Shown: positions 1 through 10,924, counted from the first letter of the stretch. The stretch is 64,000 nt of DNA from Kiloniella litopenaei (GCF_000982415.1 NZ_LANI01000006.1:1-64000); one strand, 5' to 3'. Notes: a model not told the origin generated them from the sequence alone. Program-made: numbers and translations.

Positions 1-68
1 AGCAAATCTTTCTGCCTCTCAATGTATAAGGCCACCCGAAGATGCCCTTTTCTTTTTTTGGGATAAGC
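1..68. other. Window edge downstream of sucB, no gene seen
   Basis: This short stretch follows the sucB stop codon. In many alphaproteobacteria the E3 gene lpdA follows sucB, but no coding sequence for it can be read in these bases. A run of T residues lies at about 51-60. I see no clear hairpin. Confidence 0.4.
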
Positions 69-1748
69 TTACATGCTCAGGAGAAGTCGTTGAGGATCTT
101 CCATGCATTCCTTGATCCGAACAAGGAACGTCACCGCTTCTCGACCATCGATCAAACGGTGATCATAGCTGAGAGCCGTATACATCATTGGACGCACAAC
201 AACCTGTCCGTTTACAGCAATCGGGCGTTCTTCAATTTTATGAAGCCCTAGGATTGCAGCCTGTGGCATATTCAGAATTGGCGTTGAAAGCAATGAACCA
301 AAAACACCACCATTGGTAATGGTGAAGCTTCCACCCGTCATCTCATCCATGCCAAGCTTACCATCACGGCCTTTTTTCGCAAGATCGCCAAGGCTGCCTT
401 CAATCTCGGCAAAGCTCTTTTTATCGCAATCCCGAATAACAGGCACCATCAAACCCGATGGTGTAGAAACAGCCATACCGATATCAAAAAAGTTATTGTA
501 AACAATATCATCGCCGTCAATACGCGCGTTTACAGAGGGAACATCCTGTAGGGCCTGAACAACCGCTTTGGCGAAGAAGCTATTGAAACCAAGGCGAACG
601 CCATGTTTTTTCTCGAAAGCATCTTTGTACTGTTTGCGTGCATCCATTACCGCAGACATATCAATTTCATTGAATGTCGTCAGCATGGCCGCGGTATTCT
701 GAGCCTCCTTCAAACGACGAGAAATCGTCTTTCTCATCTTTGACATTTTCTCGCGTGTTTCCCGCTCTGGAGCAGCTGCCACCGGCGTACTTGCCGCAGC
801 TGGCGGAGCTTTTGCTTCCTTAGAGATCGGTGCAGGTGCTGAAGGTGGGTTTTTCAAATGCTCAAGAACATCGCCCTTTGTTAAGGCCCCATCTTTACCT
901 GTTCCCTTGACCTGATGCGGGTTGAGATTATTTTCAGCAATCAACTTGGCAACGGCTGGGGGCAATGTCATCGCAGCTGGTGACGTATTCCCCTCTAGAA
1001 AAGCAACTAAATCAGCTGTGGTTACTTTTCCACCGGCACCACTACCGGAAATCTTTGACGGATCAAGACTATCCCCTGCGGGTGCAGCAGCGGCCTGAGG
1101 CGTTTGTTGCGACGCAGAAGACGCACCTGATGCAGCAGGTTTAGAAGTTGCCGTTGCCCCGCCGGATCCAGGTGTAATAACACCCAGAATAGCACCGACA
1201 CCAACGTCAGAATCCGCTTCAGCAGCAATTGACGTCAACACGCCAGCAACCGGGGCATTTACCTCTAGCGTCACTTTGTCTGTCTCAAGTTCACAAATTG
1301 CTTCATCTTGTGCAACAGCATCCCCAACAGACTTCATCCACTGAGCGACCGTGGCTTCTGTTACAGATTCACCCAAAACAGGTACAGGAATTTCAACAGG
1401 ATCACCCGTTGCCTCAACGCTGGCGGGTTCTTCTGTTTTTGCTGCGCCAGATGAAGGTTCTTCTTTCGGTGGAGCCTCTTCTGATGACGCAGCTGACGCG
1501 GCGGCAGAAGCCCCTTCGGCAATTGATCCAAGCACAGCACCCACTTCGACATCATCGCCTTCATTGGCAACAATACCTTCGAGCACACCAGCAACTGACG
1601 CGTTTACTTCCAATGTGACCTTGTCTGTCTCAAGCTCCACAATAGCTTCATCCATAGCAACGGCTTCGCCTGGCTGTTTCAACCATTTTGCAACTGTTGC
1701 CTCTGTTACAGATTCCCCTAGTGCCGGAACGACTATTTCGGTGGCCAT
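69..1748 (-). CDS. sucB: Dihydrolipoyllysine succinyltransferase (E2 of 2-oxoglutarate dehydrogenase), two lipoyl domains
   Basis: E2 core of the 2-oxoglutarate dehydrogenase complex, transferring the succinyl group from lipoamide to CoA in the TCA cycle. The 559 residues hold two lipoyl domains (about 2-77 and 117-194), each with the [11 protein letters not shown] motif and its lipoyl lysines at K43 and K158. An Ala/Pro/Ser-rich linker follows. Then come a partial and a full peripheral-subunit-binding domain (about 227-253 and 263-298), and a catalytic domain (about 330-559) with [13 protein letters not shown], catalytic His530 and Asp534. Most proteobacterial SucB proteins are near 400 residues with one lipoyl domain, so this one is enlarged. 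It lies 108 bases after sucA on the same strand, with a terminator-like hairpin between. The assignment to E2o rather than E2p rests on the neighbouring sucA. Confidence 0.96.
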   Translation of the reverse strand: MATEIVVPALGESVTEATVAKWLKQPGEAVAMDEAIVELETDKVTLEVNASVAGVLEGIVANEGDDVEVGAVLGSIAEGASAAASAASSEEAPPKEEPSSGAAKTEEPASVEATGDPVEIPVPVLGESVTEATVAQWMKSVGDAVAQDEAICELETDKVTLEVNAPVAGVLTSIAAEADSDVGVGAILGVITPGSGGATATSKPAASGASSASQQTPQAAAAPAGDSLDPSKISGSGAGGKVTTADLVAFLEGNTSPAAMTLPPAVAKLIAENNLNPHQVKGTGKDGALTKGDVLEHLKNPPSAPAPISKEAKAPPAAASTPVAAAPERETREKMSKMRKTISRRLKEAQNTAAMLTTFNEIDMSAVMDARKQYKDAFEKKHGVRLGFNSFFAKAVVQALQDVPSVNARIDGDDIVYNNFFDIGMAVSTPSGLMVPVIRDCDKKSFAEIEGSLGDLAKKGRDGKLGMDEMTGGSFTITNGGVFGSLLSTPILNMPQAAILGLHKIEERPIAVNGQVVVRPMMYTALSYDHRLIDGREAVTFLVRIKECMEDPQRLLLSM

Positions 1749-1821
1749 TTTTTGTCTCTATTATGTTTATTATCTATGTGTAATTGAATGTACTGACATC
1801 TGTACCAGAACATCCGTTAAG

Positions 1822-1850
1822 AAAAAGGGTGACCCGGGACAGGCCACCCT
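1822..1850 (-). terminator. Terminator-like hairpin between sucA and sucB
   Basis: Read on the minus strand, this begins 7 bases after the sucA stop. GGGTG and CACCC arms are extended by a G-U and two C-G pairs around a short loop, followed by TTTTTCTT. It has the form of an intrinsic terminator or attenuator and would lower sucB transcription relative to sucA, or separate the two units. Function is inferred from form only. Confidence 0.6.
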
Positions 1851-1856
1851 CTCTAT

Positions 1857-4793
1857 TTATTCACCGGCTTTCGCAACCGGGCGTAATTTTTCAACTTTTG
1901 TCGCCGCAGCATCCCTGGCTTCAAGCTCTTCGGCTTTGCGAGTCTGGATACGGCTCATGGCTTTTTTACCCAAAGTAAAAGCGTCATCCAGCAAAGCTTC
2001 CAATTGCTCCTGATGCTTGCGGGCAGATCCTGTCGCAGGCGATGCCGCAGTCTTGCGACCAGCATAACGAGGACGGTAATTTTCAAAGCCCATTTCCTCT
2101 GCAACTTCCTCAATGAAAGTTGAGACGAACGTCCAGGCACCCATATTGCGATGCTCTTCCTGGCACCAGACCAGATCACAATGCTCATAGCCCTTAAGTG
2201 CCTGAGACAATGCTTCTGCCGGGAACGGATAGAGTTGCTCAAGACGGATTAGATGGACATTGTTAATGCCGCGTTTTTCACGCTCATCAAGAAGATCGTA
2301 ATAAACCTTGCCTGTACAAAGAATGACCTGCTTGATTTTACTCGGCGGGTTCACCTTTTCGCTACACGGTAAAACGCGATGGAACGATGTATCCGGCAGC
2401 ATGTCTTCCAGATTGGAAACGCAGCGTTTATGACGCAGAAGCGATTTCGGCGTCATAATGATCAAAGGTTTACGGAAACCACGATGGATCTGACGTCTGA
2501 GAACATGGAAATAGTTCGCAGGCGTTGTACAGTTCACGACCTGGATATTATCTTCTGCACAAGACTGAAGGAAGCGTTCTACACGACCAGATGAATGTTC
2601 CGGTCCCTGTCCTTCATATCCATGTGGCAAGAGCATTACCAAACCTGACATTCTCAGCCACTTGGATTCACCAGAGACGATGAACTGATCAATAATGATC
2701 TGCGCACCGTTCACAAAATCCCCGAACTGCGCTTCCCACAGAACCAAAGCATCTGGTTCTGCAAGTGAATATCCATACTCGAAACCAAGAACTGCCAACT
2801 CACTGAGTGGACTGTTAATAATCTCGGCATTAGCCTGGCTTGGGCGAATATTATTCAAAGGTTTGTATTCAGATTGATCTTGCTGATCAATCCAGGCCGC
2901 ATGACGTTGCGAGAAGGTTCCACGATTACAATCCTGCCCAGACAGGCGAACCGGGTGCCCTTCGACAAGTAAAGTACCATAAGCAAGGGCCTCTGCCGTC
3001 GCCCAATCCAGTCCTTCACCACTGTCAATCATAGCCTGTTTGGCTTTGAGCTGACGCGTTAGCTTCCGGTGAATGTTAAATCCATCGGGGATCTTGCATA
3101 GGGTGTTTCCCACTTCTTTAAGAAGGTCCAGTTCAACACCTGTATCACCACGACGGGCATCGTACCCGCGTACGGCCCCGATATGAGACCACTTACCTTC
3201 CAGCCAATCAGCCTTGTTTGGCTTATACCCTTCCGCAATCTGGAATTCTTCTTCCAGCTTGTCCCACCAGGCTTTGCTGATGGCATCGATCTCGCTTTTG
3301 GTCACCGTGCCTTCAGCAGAGAGCTGTTCAGCATAGAGTTCACGCACAGAACGCTGTTGCGCGATCTTTTTATACATCTGTGGCTGGGTAAACGTCGGCT
3401 CATCACCTTCGTTATGACCAAAGCGACGATAACAGAACATGTCAATCACAACATCAGACTTAAAGGTCTGGCGGTATTCAATGGCAATACGTGCAACATG
3501 CACCACAGCTTCCGGGTCATCGCCATTTACGTGAATAATCGGCGCCTGAATGATCTTGGCCACATCAGTACAGTAAGGACCGGAACGCGAGTGTACGGGG
3601 TCAGTCGTAAAGCCGATCTGATTGTTTACAATAAAGTGGATGGTTCCACCCGTTGTGTACCCATCAAGCTCGGATAGATCCAACGTCTCAGGAACAAGTC
3701 CCTGCCCGGCAAACGCCGCATCACCATGAAGTAGAATACCCATGATTTTGCTACGATCCGTATCATTTTTCTGATCTTGTTTCGCGCGGACCTTACCGAC
3801 AACAACCGGGTCAACAGCCTCTAGATGCGAGGGGTTGGCCGTCAGGGAAAGGTGAACAGAGTTTCCATCGAACTCACGATCAGATGACGTTCCCAAGTGA
3901 TACTTAACATCGCCAGAGCCACCAACATCTTCCGGGTTGGCTGCGCCGCCTTTAAATTCGCTGAAAATCGCTCGGAAAGGTTTTCCCATCAGATTGGCAA
4001 GAATGTTTAGGCGTCCGCGATGCGCGACCCCCAAAACAACTTCTTCCAAGCCAAGAGCTGACCCTCTTTTGAGGATTTGTTCCAGTGCAGGGACCATTGT
4101 TTCAGCCCCATCAAGGCCAAAACGTTTTGTACCAGTGTATTTCTTACCAAGGAACTGTTCAAAAATCTCGGCGGCGGAAAGGCGCTCCAGAATGGCCTGT
4201 TTCCCCTTTGCCGTAAAATCTGTTCGATTGTTGATGCCCTCAATGCGTTCCTGAATCCAGGCTTTTTGCTCTGGTTCCTGAATATGCATGAACTCGACGC
4301 CAACTTTACCACAGTAGGTCTTGCGAACACGTTCTACGATTTGACGCAATGTCGCCGTTTCCAACCCAAGAACCCCGTTGATAAAGATCGGATGATCCAT
4401 ATCATCATCACTAAAGCCATAGGCCTTTGGATCAAGTTCAGGGTGGGGATTTATCGGCTTCAACCCAAGTGGGTCGAGATTCGCTTCGAGATGACCACGG
4501 ACCCGGTAGGCACGTATCAACATCAAAGCACGAATTGAATCAAGAATTGCACGACGGTTTTCTTCATCGCTCAACGGCACGCCACTGGCTTGTGCCTGAG
4601 CTGCAGGGACGGTGCTAACACCGTGAATCCCTGCAAGCAAATCTTTGGCATCTTCTTCCAGATTAGAGAAGAAGGATTGCCACCCCGCATCAACAGAATC
4701 AGGGTGGTTTATAAACTGAGCATAGAGATCAGCCAGTTCGCCTGCTTTCGGGCCAAAATAGCGGGCCTCATGCCCAACAGTAGTGTTCGCCAT
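1857..4793 (-). CDS. sucA: 2-oxoglutarate dehydrogenase E1 component
   Basis: Thiamine-diphosphate-dependent E1 subunit that decarboxylates 2-oxoglutarate and succinylates the lipoyl groups of SucB. Length (978 aa) is normal for the family. Visible marks are the N-terminal E2-binding segment (ARYFGPKAGELADLYAQF), the motif GVAHRGRLNILANLMGKP, HGDAAFAGQG, the ThDP/metal region NNQIGFTTDP, and the C-terminal transketolase-like domain with HGYEGQGPEHSSGR. The start has an AGG ribosome site about 8 bases upstream. It lies downstream of sucCD with a gap of 56 bases, the usual alphaproteobacterial order, so it is probably co-transcribed with them. Confidence 0.98.
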   Translation of the reverse strand: MANTTVGHEARYFGPKAGELADLYAQFINHPDSVDAGWQSFFSNLEEDAKDLLAGIHGVSTVPAAQAQASGVPLSDEENRRAILDSIRALMLIRAYRVRGHLEANLDPLGLKPINPHPELDPKAYGFSDDDMDHPIFINGVLGLETATLRQIVERVRKTYCGKVGVEFMHIQEPEQKAWIQERIEGINNRTDFTAKGKQAILERLSAAEIFEQFLGKKYTGTKRFGLDGAETMVPALEQILKRGSALGLEEVVLGVAHRGRLNILANLMGKPFRAIFSEFKGGAANPEDVGGSGDVKYHLGTSSDREFDGNSVHLSLTANPSHLEAVDPVVVGKVRAKQDQKNDTDRSKIMGILLHGDAAFAGQGLVPETLDLSELDGYTTGGTIHFIVNNQIGFTTDPVHSRSGPYCTDVAKIIQAPIIHVNGDDPEAVVHVARIAIEYRQTFKSDVVIDMFCYRRFGHNEGDEPTFTQPQMYKKIAQQRSVRELYAEQLSAEGTVTKSEIDAISKAWWDKLEEEFQIAEGYKPNKADWLEGKWSHIGAVRGYDARRGDTGVELDLLKEVGNTLCKIPDGFNIHRKLTRQLKAKQAMIDSGEGLDWATAEALAYGTLLVEGHPVRLSGQDCNRGTFSQRHAAWIDQQDQSEYKPLNNIRPSQANAEIINSPLSELAVLGFEYGYSLAEPDALVLWEAQFGDFVNGAQIIIDQFIVSGESKWLRMSGLVMLLPHGYEGQGPEHSSGRVERFLQSCAEDNIQVVNCTTPANYFHVLRRQIHRGFRKPLIIMTPKSLLRHKRCVSNLEDMLPDTSFHRVLPCSEKVNPPSKIKQVILCTGKVYYDLLDEREKRGINNVHLIRLEQLYPFPAEALSQALKGYEHCDLVWCQEEHRNMGAWTFVSTFIEEVAEEMGFENYRPRYAGRKTAASPATGSARKHQEQLEALLDDAFTLGKKAMSRIQTRKAEELEARDAAATKVEKLRPVAKAGE

Positions 4794-4849
4794 CTATAAC
4801 CTGTAGCCGAACTGGAGGGTACCAGTCCGGCTCCCTCCAAATTAGGTTG

Positions 4850-5725
4850 TTATCCTTGCATAGCTTTCAGCATTGTGCTGCCGAGGCTAGCAGGAGAATC
4901 CGCGACAAGGAAACCAGCTGATTTCATGGCTTCGATCTTGTCATCCGCACCACCTTTACCACCGGCAATAATCGCACCGGCATGGCCCATACGACGTCCC
5001 GGAGGCGCTGTAACACCCGCGATAAAGCCAGCAATAGGCTTTTTCACTTTAGACGCAGCAAAAAATTCTGCGGCTTCTTCCTCGGCACTACCACCGATCT
5101 CACCGATCATGATAATGCCTTGGGTTTCATCATCTTCCAGGAACAGTTCCAGGCAATCGATAAAGTTTGTTCCGTTGACCGGGTCACCACCAATACCGAT
5201 ACATGTAGACTGACCCAGGTTTGCAGCCGTTGTCTGTGCCACAGCTTCATAGGTCAATGTACCGGAACGGGATACGATACCGATTTTACCACGCTGGTGA
5301 ATATGCCCTGGCATAATACCGATCTTACATTCGTCCGGCGTGATAATGCCCGGGCAGTTTGGACCAATCAAACGGGATTTTGACCCGGCAAGGGCGCGCT
5401 TTACACGCACCATATCAAGAACCGGAATTCCCTCTGTAATACAAACGATCAACTCAACGCCCGCATCAACTGCTTCAAGAATGGCATCGCCAGCAAAGGG
5501 AGGCGGCACATAAATCACAGATGCGTTTGCTTCTGTTGTATCAACAGCTTCTGCAACAGTGTTGAAAACAGGAAGATCCAGATGGCTTGTACCACCTTTG
5601 CCCGGCGTTACACCACCGACCATGTTGGTGCCGTAAGCAATTGCCTGTTCAGAGTGGAAGGTACCTTGCGCACCAGTAAAGCCCTGACAGATAACACGAG
5701 TATTCTTATTAACAAGTACCGACAT
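4850..5725 (-). CDS. sucD: Succinate-CoA ligase alpha subunit
   Basis: Alpha subunit of succinyl-CoA synthetase, which converts succinyl-CoA to succinate with formation of a nucleoside triphosphate. The 291 residues show the N-terminal CoA-binding Rossmann domain ([17 protein letters not shown]), the motif [10 protein letters not shown] and the phosphohistidine region [18 protein letters not shown]. Its start codon lies one base after the sucC stop (TAAAATG on the minus strand), so translation is probably coupled to sucC and gives equal amounts of both subunits. Confidence 0.98.
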   Translation of the reverse strand: MSVLVNKNTRVICQGFTGAQGTFHSEQAIAYGTNMVGGVTPGKGGTSHLDLPVFNTVAEAVDTTEANASVIYVPPPFAGDAILEAVDAGVELIVCITEGIPVLDMVRVKRALAGSKSRLIGPNCPGIITPDECKIGIMPGHIHQRGKIGIVSRSGTLTYEAVAQTTAANLGQSTCIGIGGDPVNGTNFIDCLELFLEDDETQGIIMIGEIGGSAEEEAAEFFAASKVKKPIAGFIAGVTAPPGRRMGHAGAIIAGGKGGADDKIEAMKSAGFLVADSPASLGSTMLKAMQG

Positions 5726-5726
5726 T

Positions 5727-6923
5727 TTACGCGGCCTCCTTCACGGCTTTGACCACTTTTTCAGCAGCATCAGCCAGGTCATCACCAGAAATAATCGGGA
5801 GACCGGATTCCGCCATAATTTTCTTACCAAGTTCAACGTTTGTACCTTCGAGGCGTACCACCAATGGAACACTGAGGGATACTTCACGCGCAGCGGCCAC
5901 AACACCTTCGGCAATCACATCACACCGCATGATGCCACCAAAGATATTTACCAGAATGCCCTTAACGTTAGGATCAGAAAGAATGATCTTGAAAGCAACA
6001 GTCACGCGCTCTTTCGTTGCGCCACCACCAACGTCCAAGAAGTTGGCTGGCTCGCTGCCATAAAGTTTGATGATATCCATCGTCGCCATGGCCAGACCAG
6101 CGCCGTTGACCATACACCCAATTTCACCGTCCAGTGAAATGTAGTTCAGTTCGTGGCGAGCGGCTTCAAGTTCTTTTGCGTCTTCTTCGTCTTCATCACG
6201 CATACCGGCAACATCTTTGTGACGGAAAAGTGCGTTGTCGTCGAAGTTCATTTTAGCGTCGAGTGCAATGATATCGCCCTCGCCAGTTACAACCAGCGGA
6301 TTGATCTCAACGATACTGGCATCAAGATCCATAAAAGCTTTGTACATCGTTGCCATGAATTTCACAGCAGAGCTAACCTGCTTGCCCTCAAGGCCAAGAC
6401 CAAAGGCAAGTTTACGTCCGTGATAAGGCATAAAACCTTCCACAGGATCAATAGCAACTTTGAGAATTTTTTCAGGGGTGGCCTCTGCCACTTCCTCAAT
6501 TTCCATTCCACCTTCGGTCGACGCCATAATTGTCACGCGGCTGGTCGCGCGGTCAATCAGCATACCGAGATAGAGTTCACGTTTAATGTCACAGCCTTCT
6601 TCGATGTAAAGGCGTTTCACTTCTTTACCGACAGCGCCCGTCTGCTTGGTCACGAGGGTATGACCCAGCATCTTGCGCGCGTTTTCTTTCACATCATCAA
6701 GCGTCTTGCAGAGACGAACTCCACCGTCGCCATCAGGGTCATCGGTGAAACGGCCTGCTCCACGTCCACCTGCGTGGATTTGGGATTTTACAACCCAGAT
6801 TGGGCCGCCCAGTTCGCGGGCTGCATTTTCTGCCTCTTCCGGTGTAAAAGCAACTGATCCACGGGGAACAGCTACACCGTATTTTCTCAGCAGCTCTTTA
6901 GCTTGATATTCATGAATGTTCAT
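5727..6923 (-). CDS. sucC: Succinate-CoA ligase (ADP-forming) beta subunit
   Basis: Beta subunit of succinyl-CoA synthetase, carrying the ATP-grasp nucleotide site. It starts with [17 protein letters not shown], the standard N-terminus of the family. That is why the ATG at 6923 is preferred to an in-frame TTG twelve bases upstream. Other marks are [16 protein letters not shown] (ATP-grasp), [19 protein letters not shown], and [15 protein letters not shown] near the C-terminus. It is the first gene of the sucC-sucD-sucA group. The mdh gene upstream is separated by its own terminator. Confidence 0.98.
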   Translation of the reverse strand: MNIHEYQAKELLRKYGVAVPRGSVAFTPEEAENAARELGGPIWVVKSQIHAGGRGAGRFTDDPDGDGGVRLCKTLDDVKENARKMLGHTLVTKQTGAVGKEVKRLYIEEGCDIKRELYLGMLIDRATSRVTIMASTEGGMEIEEVAEATPEKILKVAIDPVEGFMPYHGRKLAFGLGLEGKQVSSAVKFMATMYKAFMDLDASIVEINPLVVTGEGDIIALDAKMNFDDNALFRHKDVAGMRDEDEEDAKELEAARHELNYISLDGEIGCMVNGAGLAMATMDIIKLYGSEPANFLDVGGGATKERVTVAFKIILSDPNVKGILVNIFGGIMRCDVIAEGVVAAAREVSLSVPLVVRLEGTNVELGKKIMAESGLPIISGDDLADAAEKVVKAVKEAA

Positions 6924-7133
6924 GGGACGCCACAAAGCCTCAATTGGTTTTATTTTTTAAATATGGTTAACGAGTCCGAAAACCCTCGTACCCGTAATAT
7001 GCACCTAATTTGTTAAGAGCATAACGCCAGATACTTAGCGATAGATTAACACCCCGGACCCAGAGCGCAACCGCACCGCAACAATTTTTGTCGGAAAATT
7101 GGCATAAAACGCCGCGGATTGTCGGAAAAACAA
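6924..7133 (-). promoter_or_regulatory. Leader and promoter region of the sucCDA unit
   Basis: About 210 non-coding bases lie between the mdh terminator and sucC. Because the terminator isolates mdh, the sucC promoter should be here. I see no convincing -35/-10 pair or known riboswitch fold. The segment 7085-7125 contains two copies of TTGTCGGAAAA (about 7087-7097 and 7119-7129), a direct repeat 32 bases apart that could be a regulator site. Confidence 0.4.
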
Positions 7134-7171
7134 AGGGCGTTGCGACCTCTGGTCAACAACGCCCCTTTATA
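7134..7171 (-). terminator. Intrinsic terminator of mdh
   Basis: On the minus strand a GGGCGTTG arm pairs with CAACGCCC across a loop and is followed by TTTGTTTTT. It lies about 50-80 bases beyond the mdh stop and before sucC, so it ends the mdh transcript. Confidence 0.75.
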
Positions 7172-7216
7172 TTCTCAATCACAAGAGGATCTAATTGTGC
7201 AACGCACAGTAATCAA

Positions 7217-8350
<1,134 letters not shown>

Positions 8351-8400
8351 TCAAAAGGTGTAAGACCTTGCCTTGATCAGCCCCAAATAATCTCGCTGAG

Positions 8401-8718
8401 TTATTCTGCACATTTCACACAAAGTGTCGCATAGGGCAAAGCCACCAGTCGTGCCTCTGGAATAGCTTCACCGCAATCAGAGCAAACACCATAGGTATTA
8501 TTTTTTATACGCGTCAAAGCTGCTCGAATTTGGTTTATCTCTTCCAAACCCGCTTCCTCTAGCCCCTCAAGAACCTGGTCGCCTTCGCTTTCGGTCGCAT
8601 TTTCACCCCAGTCCTGGCTATGAGGCTCACGCAGATCATGTTCAATTTGATCCACCCGGACACCCAGCTCTTCCATACGGGTTTTCAGATTGGCTTTCAC
8701 CATATTCAGATCAGGCAT
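8401..8718 (-). CDS. DksA/TraR-family C4 zinc-finger protein
   Basis: A 105-residue protein with an N-terminal coiled-coil-like acidic helix (about 5-70) and a C-terminal zinc finger of the form CSDCGEAIPEARLVALPYAT followed by CVKC. That is the C4 zinc finger typical of DksA/TraR proteins. Such proteins enter the RNA polymerase secondary channel and modulate transcription with or without ppGpp. This one is shorter than classical DksA (about 150 aa), so its target and ppGpp dependence are uncertain. The ATG at 8718 is chosen because GGGAG lies 9 bases upstream. An in-frame GTG six bases earlier is too close to that site. Confidence 0.85.
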   Translation of the reverse strand: MPDLNMVKANLKTRMEELGVRVDQIEHDLREPHSQDWGENATESEGDQVLEGLEEAGLEEINQIRAALTRIKNNTYGVCSDCGEAIPEARLVALPYATLCVKCAE

Positions 8719-8939
8719 TTGCACAGACTCCCTTCTGATAGTTCTACTGATTTCGATAGTACTATTGGGATTATGTCACTTGCGTTTAACGTGTCATTGA
8801 CTCAAGTCAGCACCATATAGATAGCAAGTTCACACTTTATACGAGATCACACTCATACGAGTTCATTTTAAGACTTTTTTTGTTTTAAAGGAAGGTTTTC
8901 ATGCAATTAAATCCATCACGTCGAGCATTGTAAATTATT
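8719..8939 (-). promoter_or_regulatory. Upstream region of the DksA-like gene with a TGACT-ca-AGTCA palindrome
   Basis: The 220-base gap between zapE and the DksA-like gene contains the perfect short palindrome TGACTCAAGTCA near 8803-8814. A T/A-rich stretch lies at 8875-8890. The palindrome could be an operator for the downstream gene, but no regulator is identified. Confidence 0.3.
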
Positions 8940-10061
8940 CTACGCATCTATATGTGGCTGAAGAATATATTCTTGGGATCTCATTTCCTGAAGCCTGCTA
9001 ACAGTACGTTCAAATTCAAAAGCGCCATCGCCACTAGGATAAAGTTCTTCAGGCTCGGCCGCCGCTGCTGCAACCAAATTACATCGATGCTCATATAGCG
9101 CATCTATCAAAGACATAAAACGACGTGCCTTATCCCTATTCTGTGCGCCCATCACAGGAATATCCGATAAAATCAGCGTGTGATACCTCTTGGCAATTGT
9201 TAAATAGTCCCCAGGACCAAGAGCCGTTGAGCAAAGTTCATCAAAGGTCGCAAAAGCGACCTTTCGCGCCGTCTTTGTCATTTTGACTTTACGCCCTTTG
9301 ATATGAAGAACCTCTTCCTCAGCTTGTGCACCTTCGGTTAACTGGGAAAAGGCTTCCTCCAGAGCTTGGCTCGCTTCGTTTCCAAGGGGGCTATAATATA
9401 CTGGCAGATTTTTCATCCGTTCCAGCCGATAATCAATTCCCGAATCAAGTTGCAGCACATCTAACCGTTCTTTCAAAAGGTCAATGAAGGGCAAAAAGCT
9501 CTCGCGTTGAAGTCCATTTTCATACAAACGATCCGGCGGCCAGTTCGATGTCGCGACCACAACAACACCCCGTTCGAACAAAGCTTCAAACAAGCGGGCC
9601 AGGATCATGGCATCAGCGATGTTCACGACATGGAACTCATCAAAACAAAGCAACAAGGCCTCTTCAGCCAATTCCGCAGCAACATCAGGCAAAGGATCAG
9701 CCCGAGTGCCCTTATGTTTCTCGCGCCATTTATGCAGCCGATCCTGTACTTCCAACATAAAAGCATGAAAATGCACACGTCGTTTTGGCTCTGTCGGGGC
9801 AACAGAAAAAAACATATCCATAATTGTGGATTTTCCCGTACCAACGCCCCCAAACAGATATAATCCTTGCGGTGGAGTTACTTTTCGACGGCCTAGACCC
9901 AGTCGCTCTTTCCATCCCCCCATTCCGGTAGAGGGCTGATAGTTTTTCAAGGCATGATATAGGCTTTGTAATTTTTCAGCCGCAAGTTCCTGTGTCTGAT
10001 CAGGGCGAAGTTCGCCTGCATTACGCATATCTCGATAAAGAAAGAGTGGTCCTTCACCCAT
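8940..10061 (-). CDS. zapE: Cell division protein ZapE / AFG1-family ATPase
   Basis: P-loop ATPase of the AFG1/LACE1/ZapE family. In bacteria it acts at the division ring; in mitochondria its relatives help degrade respiratory chain subunits. The 373 residues show Walker A GGVGTGKS, Walker B LLCFDEFHV and the following NIADAMILARLFEALF. A sensor-like VVATSNWPPDRLYENGLQR and the family C-terminal part (GAQNRDKARRFMSLIDALYE) come next. Length is typical. The ATG at 10061 has an AGGA about 14 bases upstream, a little distant. It sits in the usual alphaproteobacterial position near mdh and the suc genes, which makes the assignment firm. Confidence 0.93.
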   Translation of the reverse strand: MGEGPLFLYRDMRNAGELRPDQTQELAAEKLQSLYHALKNYQPSTGMGGWKERLGLGRRKVTPPQGLYLFGGVGTGKSTIMDMFFSVAPTEPKRRVHFHAFMLEVQDRLHKWREKHKGTRADPLPDVAAELAEEALLLCFDEFHVVNIADAMILARLFEALFERGVVVVATSNWPPDRLYENGLQRESFLPFIDLLKERLDVLQLDSGIDYRLERMKNLPVYYSPLGNEASQALEEAFSQLTEGAQAEEEVLHIKGRKVKMTKTARKVAFATFDELCSTALGPGDYLTIAKRYHTLILSDIPVMGAQNRDKARRFMSLIDALYEHRCNLVAAAAAEPEELYPSGDGAFEFERTVSRLQEMRSQEYILQPHIDA

Positions 10062-10109
10062 AGAAAAGAAATTCCTAAACCTATATGTAAATCAACAAAA
10101 CGACGTAAG

Positions 10110-10856
10110 CTATCGCCCGCCAGAGCAATCAAAGATAGTACCATTACAGTAAGACGCCTGATCAGAGCAAAGCCAAAGCACAGCATTGGCAATTTCTTGG
10201 GCGGTTCCCGCACGCTTCATCGGAATAGCAGGTGCAATTCGATCGACACGCCCAGGCTCTCCGCCAGAAGCATGAATCTCTGTATCAATAATGCCCGGGG
10301 ATACAGCATTTACTTTAATACCTTCCCCACCAACTTCCTTTGCCAAACCAATGGTCATTGCATCAACGGCAGCTTTCGAAGCAGCATACCAGACATATTC
10401 CCCTGGCGATCCAAGTCGCGCTGCAATCGATGATACAGAGATAATCGAGCCTCCTTTGCCCCCATACCTTGTTGACATTAACTTTATAGCTTTCTGCGAA
10501 CAATAAAGTGCGCCCATCGTGTTAATACCGATGACCTTACTCATGATTTCCGGATCAACTTCATCAAATCGACAGATCTTTCCCGTAATCCCGGCGTTAT
10601 TAATTAAAACTGACGGCACACCCAGCTCTGACTTAACGCTCTCAAATAATACTTTCACTTGAGTTGGGTCAGAAATGTCAGCTTTTATTGCCAGCGCAAC
10701 CCCGCCCAAAACCTTTATTTCTCGAACCAGATCATCCGCGGCATCAGTATGTGCGTGATAATTGATAGCAACAGAATAGCCGTTGGCAGCCGCCATTTTT
10801 GATATAGCAGCCCCAATCCCCCTACTTCCGCCTGTGACAAGCATTACCTTGTTCAT
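10110..10856 (-). CDS. SDR-family oxidoreductase
   Basis: Classical short-chain dehydrogenase/reductase of 248 residues. It has the cofactor motif TGGSRGIGAAI at the N-terminus, the structural NNAG, catalytic Ser in SVSSIAARLGSPGEY and the active-site WYAASKAAVDA (Tyr and Lys of YxxxK). The end resembles 3-oxoacyl-ACP reductase relatives (CSDQASYCNGTIFDCSGGR). The substrate cannot be told from sequence. The start at 10856 has a perfect AGGAGG ribosome site seven bases upstream, so the longer open frame is rejected. Two inverted repeats lie directly upstream and suggest local regulation. Confidence 0.88.
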   Translation of the reverse strand: MNKVMLVTGGSRGIGAAISKMAAANGYSVAINYHAHTDAADDLVREIKVLGGVALAIKADISDPTQVKVLFESVKSELGVPSVLINNAGITGKICRFDEVDPEIMSKVIGINTMGALYCSQKAIKLMSTRYGGKGGSIISVSSIAARLGSPGEYVWYAASKAAVDAMTIGLAKEVGGEGIKVNAVSPGIIDTEIHASGGEPGRVDRIAPAIPMKRAGTAQEIANAVLWLCSDQASYCNGTIFDCSGGR

Positions 10857-10870
10857 AAAACCTCCTGTCT

Positions 10871-10924
10871 TGCGCTTAATAGCGCAATGCGGGATCATAA
10901 AAACCTGAAATGATTATTATTTCA
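10871..10924 (-). promoter_or_regulatory. Two inverted repeats upstream of the SDR gene
   Basis: TGCGCT-TAAT-AGCGCA at 10871-10886 is a perfect 6-4-6 inverted repeat 15 bases before the SDR start codon. TGAAAT-GATTATT-ATTTCA at 10906-10924 is a 6-7-6 repeat just beyond it. Both have the form of dimer-binding operators. No adjacent regulator gene is obvious. Confidence 0.4.

Noticed and set aside
1351-2013. Plus-strand open frame of 220 codons
   Set aside because: It is antisense to sucB and spans the sucB/sucA junction. Its Ala/Ser/Thr-rich product mirrors the repetitive lipoyl linkers of sucB, and there is no ribosome site.
6153-6857. Plus-strand open frame of 234 codons inside sucC
   Set aside because: Fully antisense to a certain gene. 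Residues show a His/Phe-rich composition typical of a shadow frame.
8803-8814. TGACTCAAGTCA palindrome as a regulator site for the DksA-like gene
   Set aside because: Noted as a weak feature only. Twelve bases are too short to separate from chance without a second copy.
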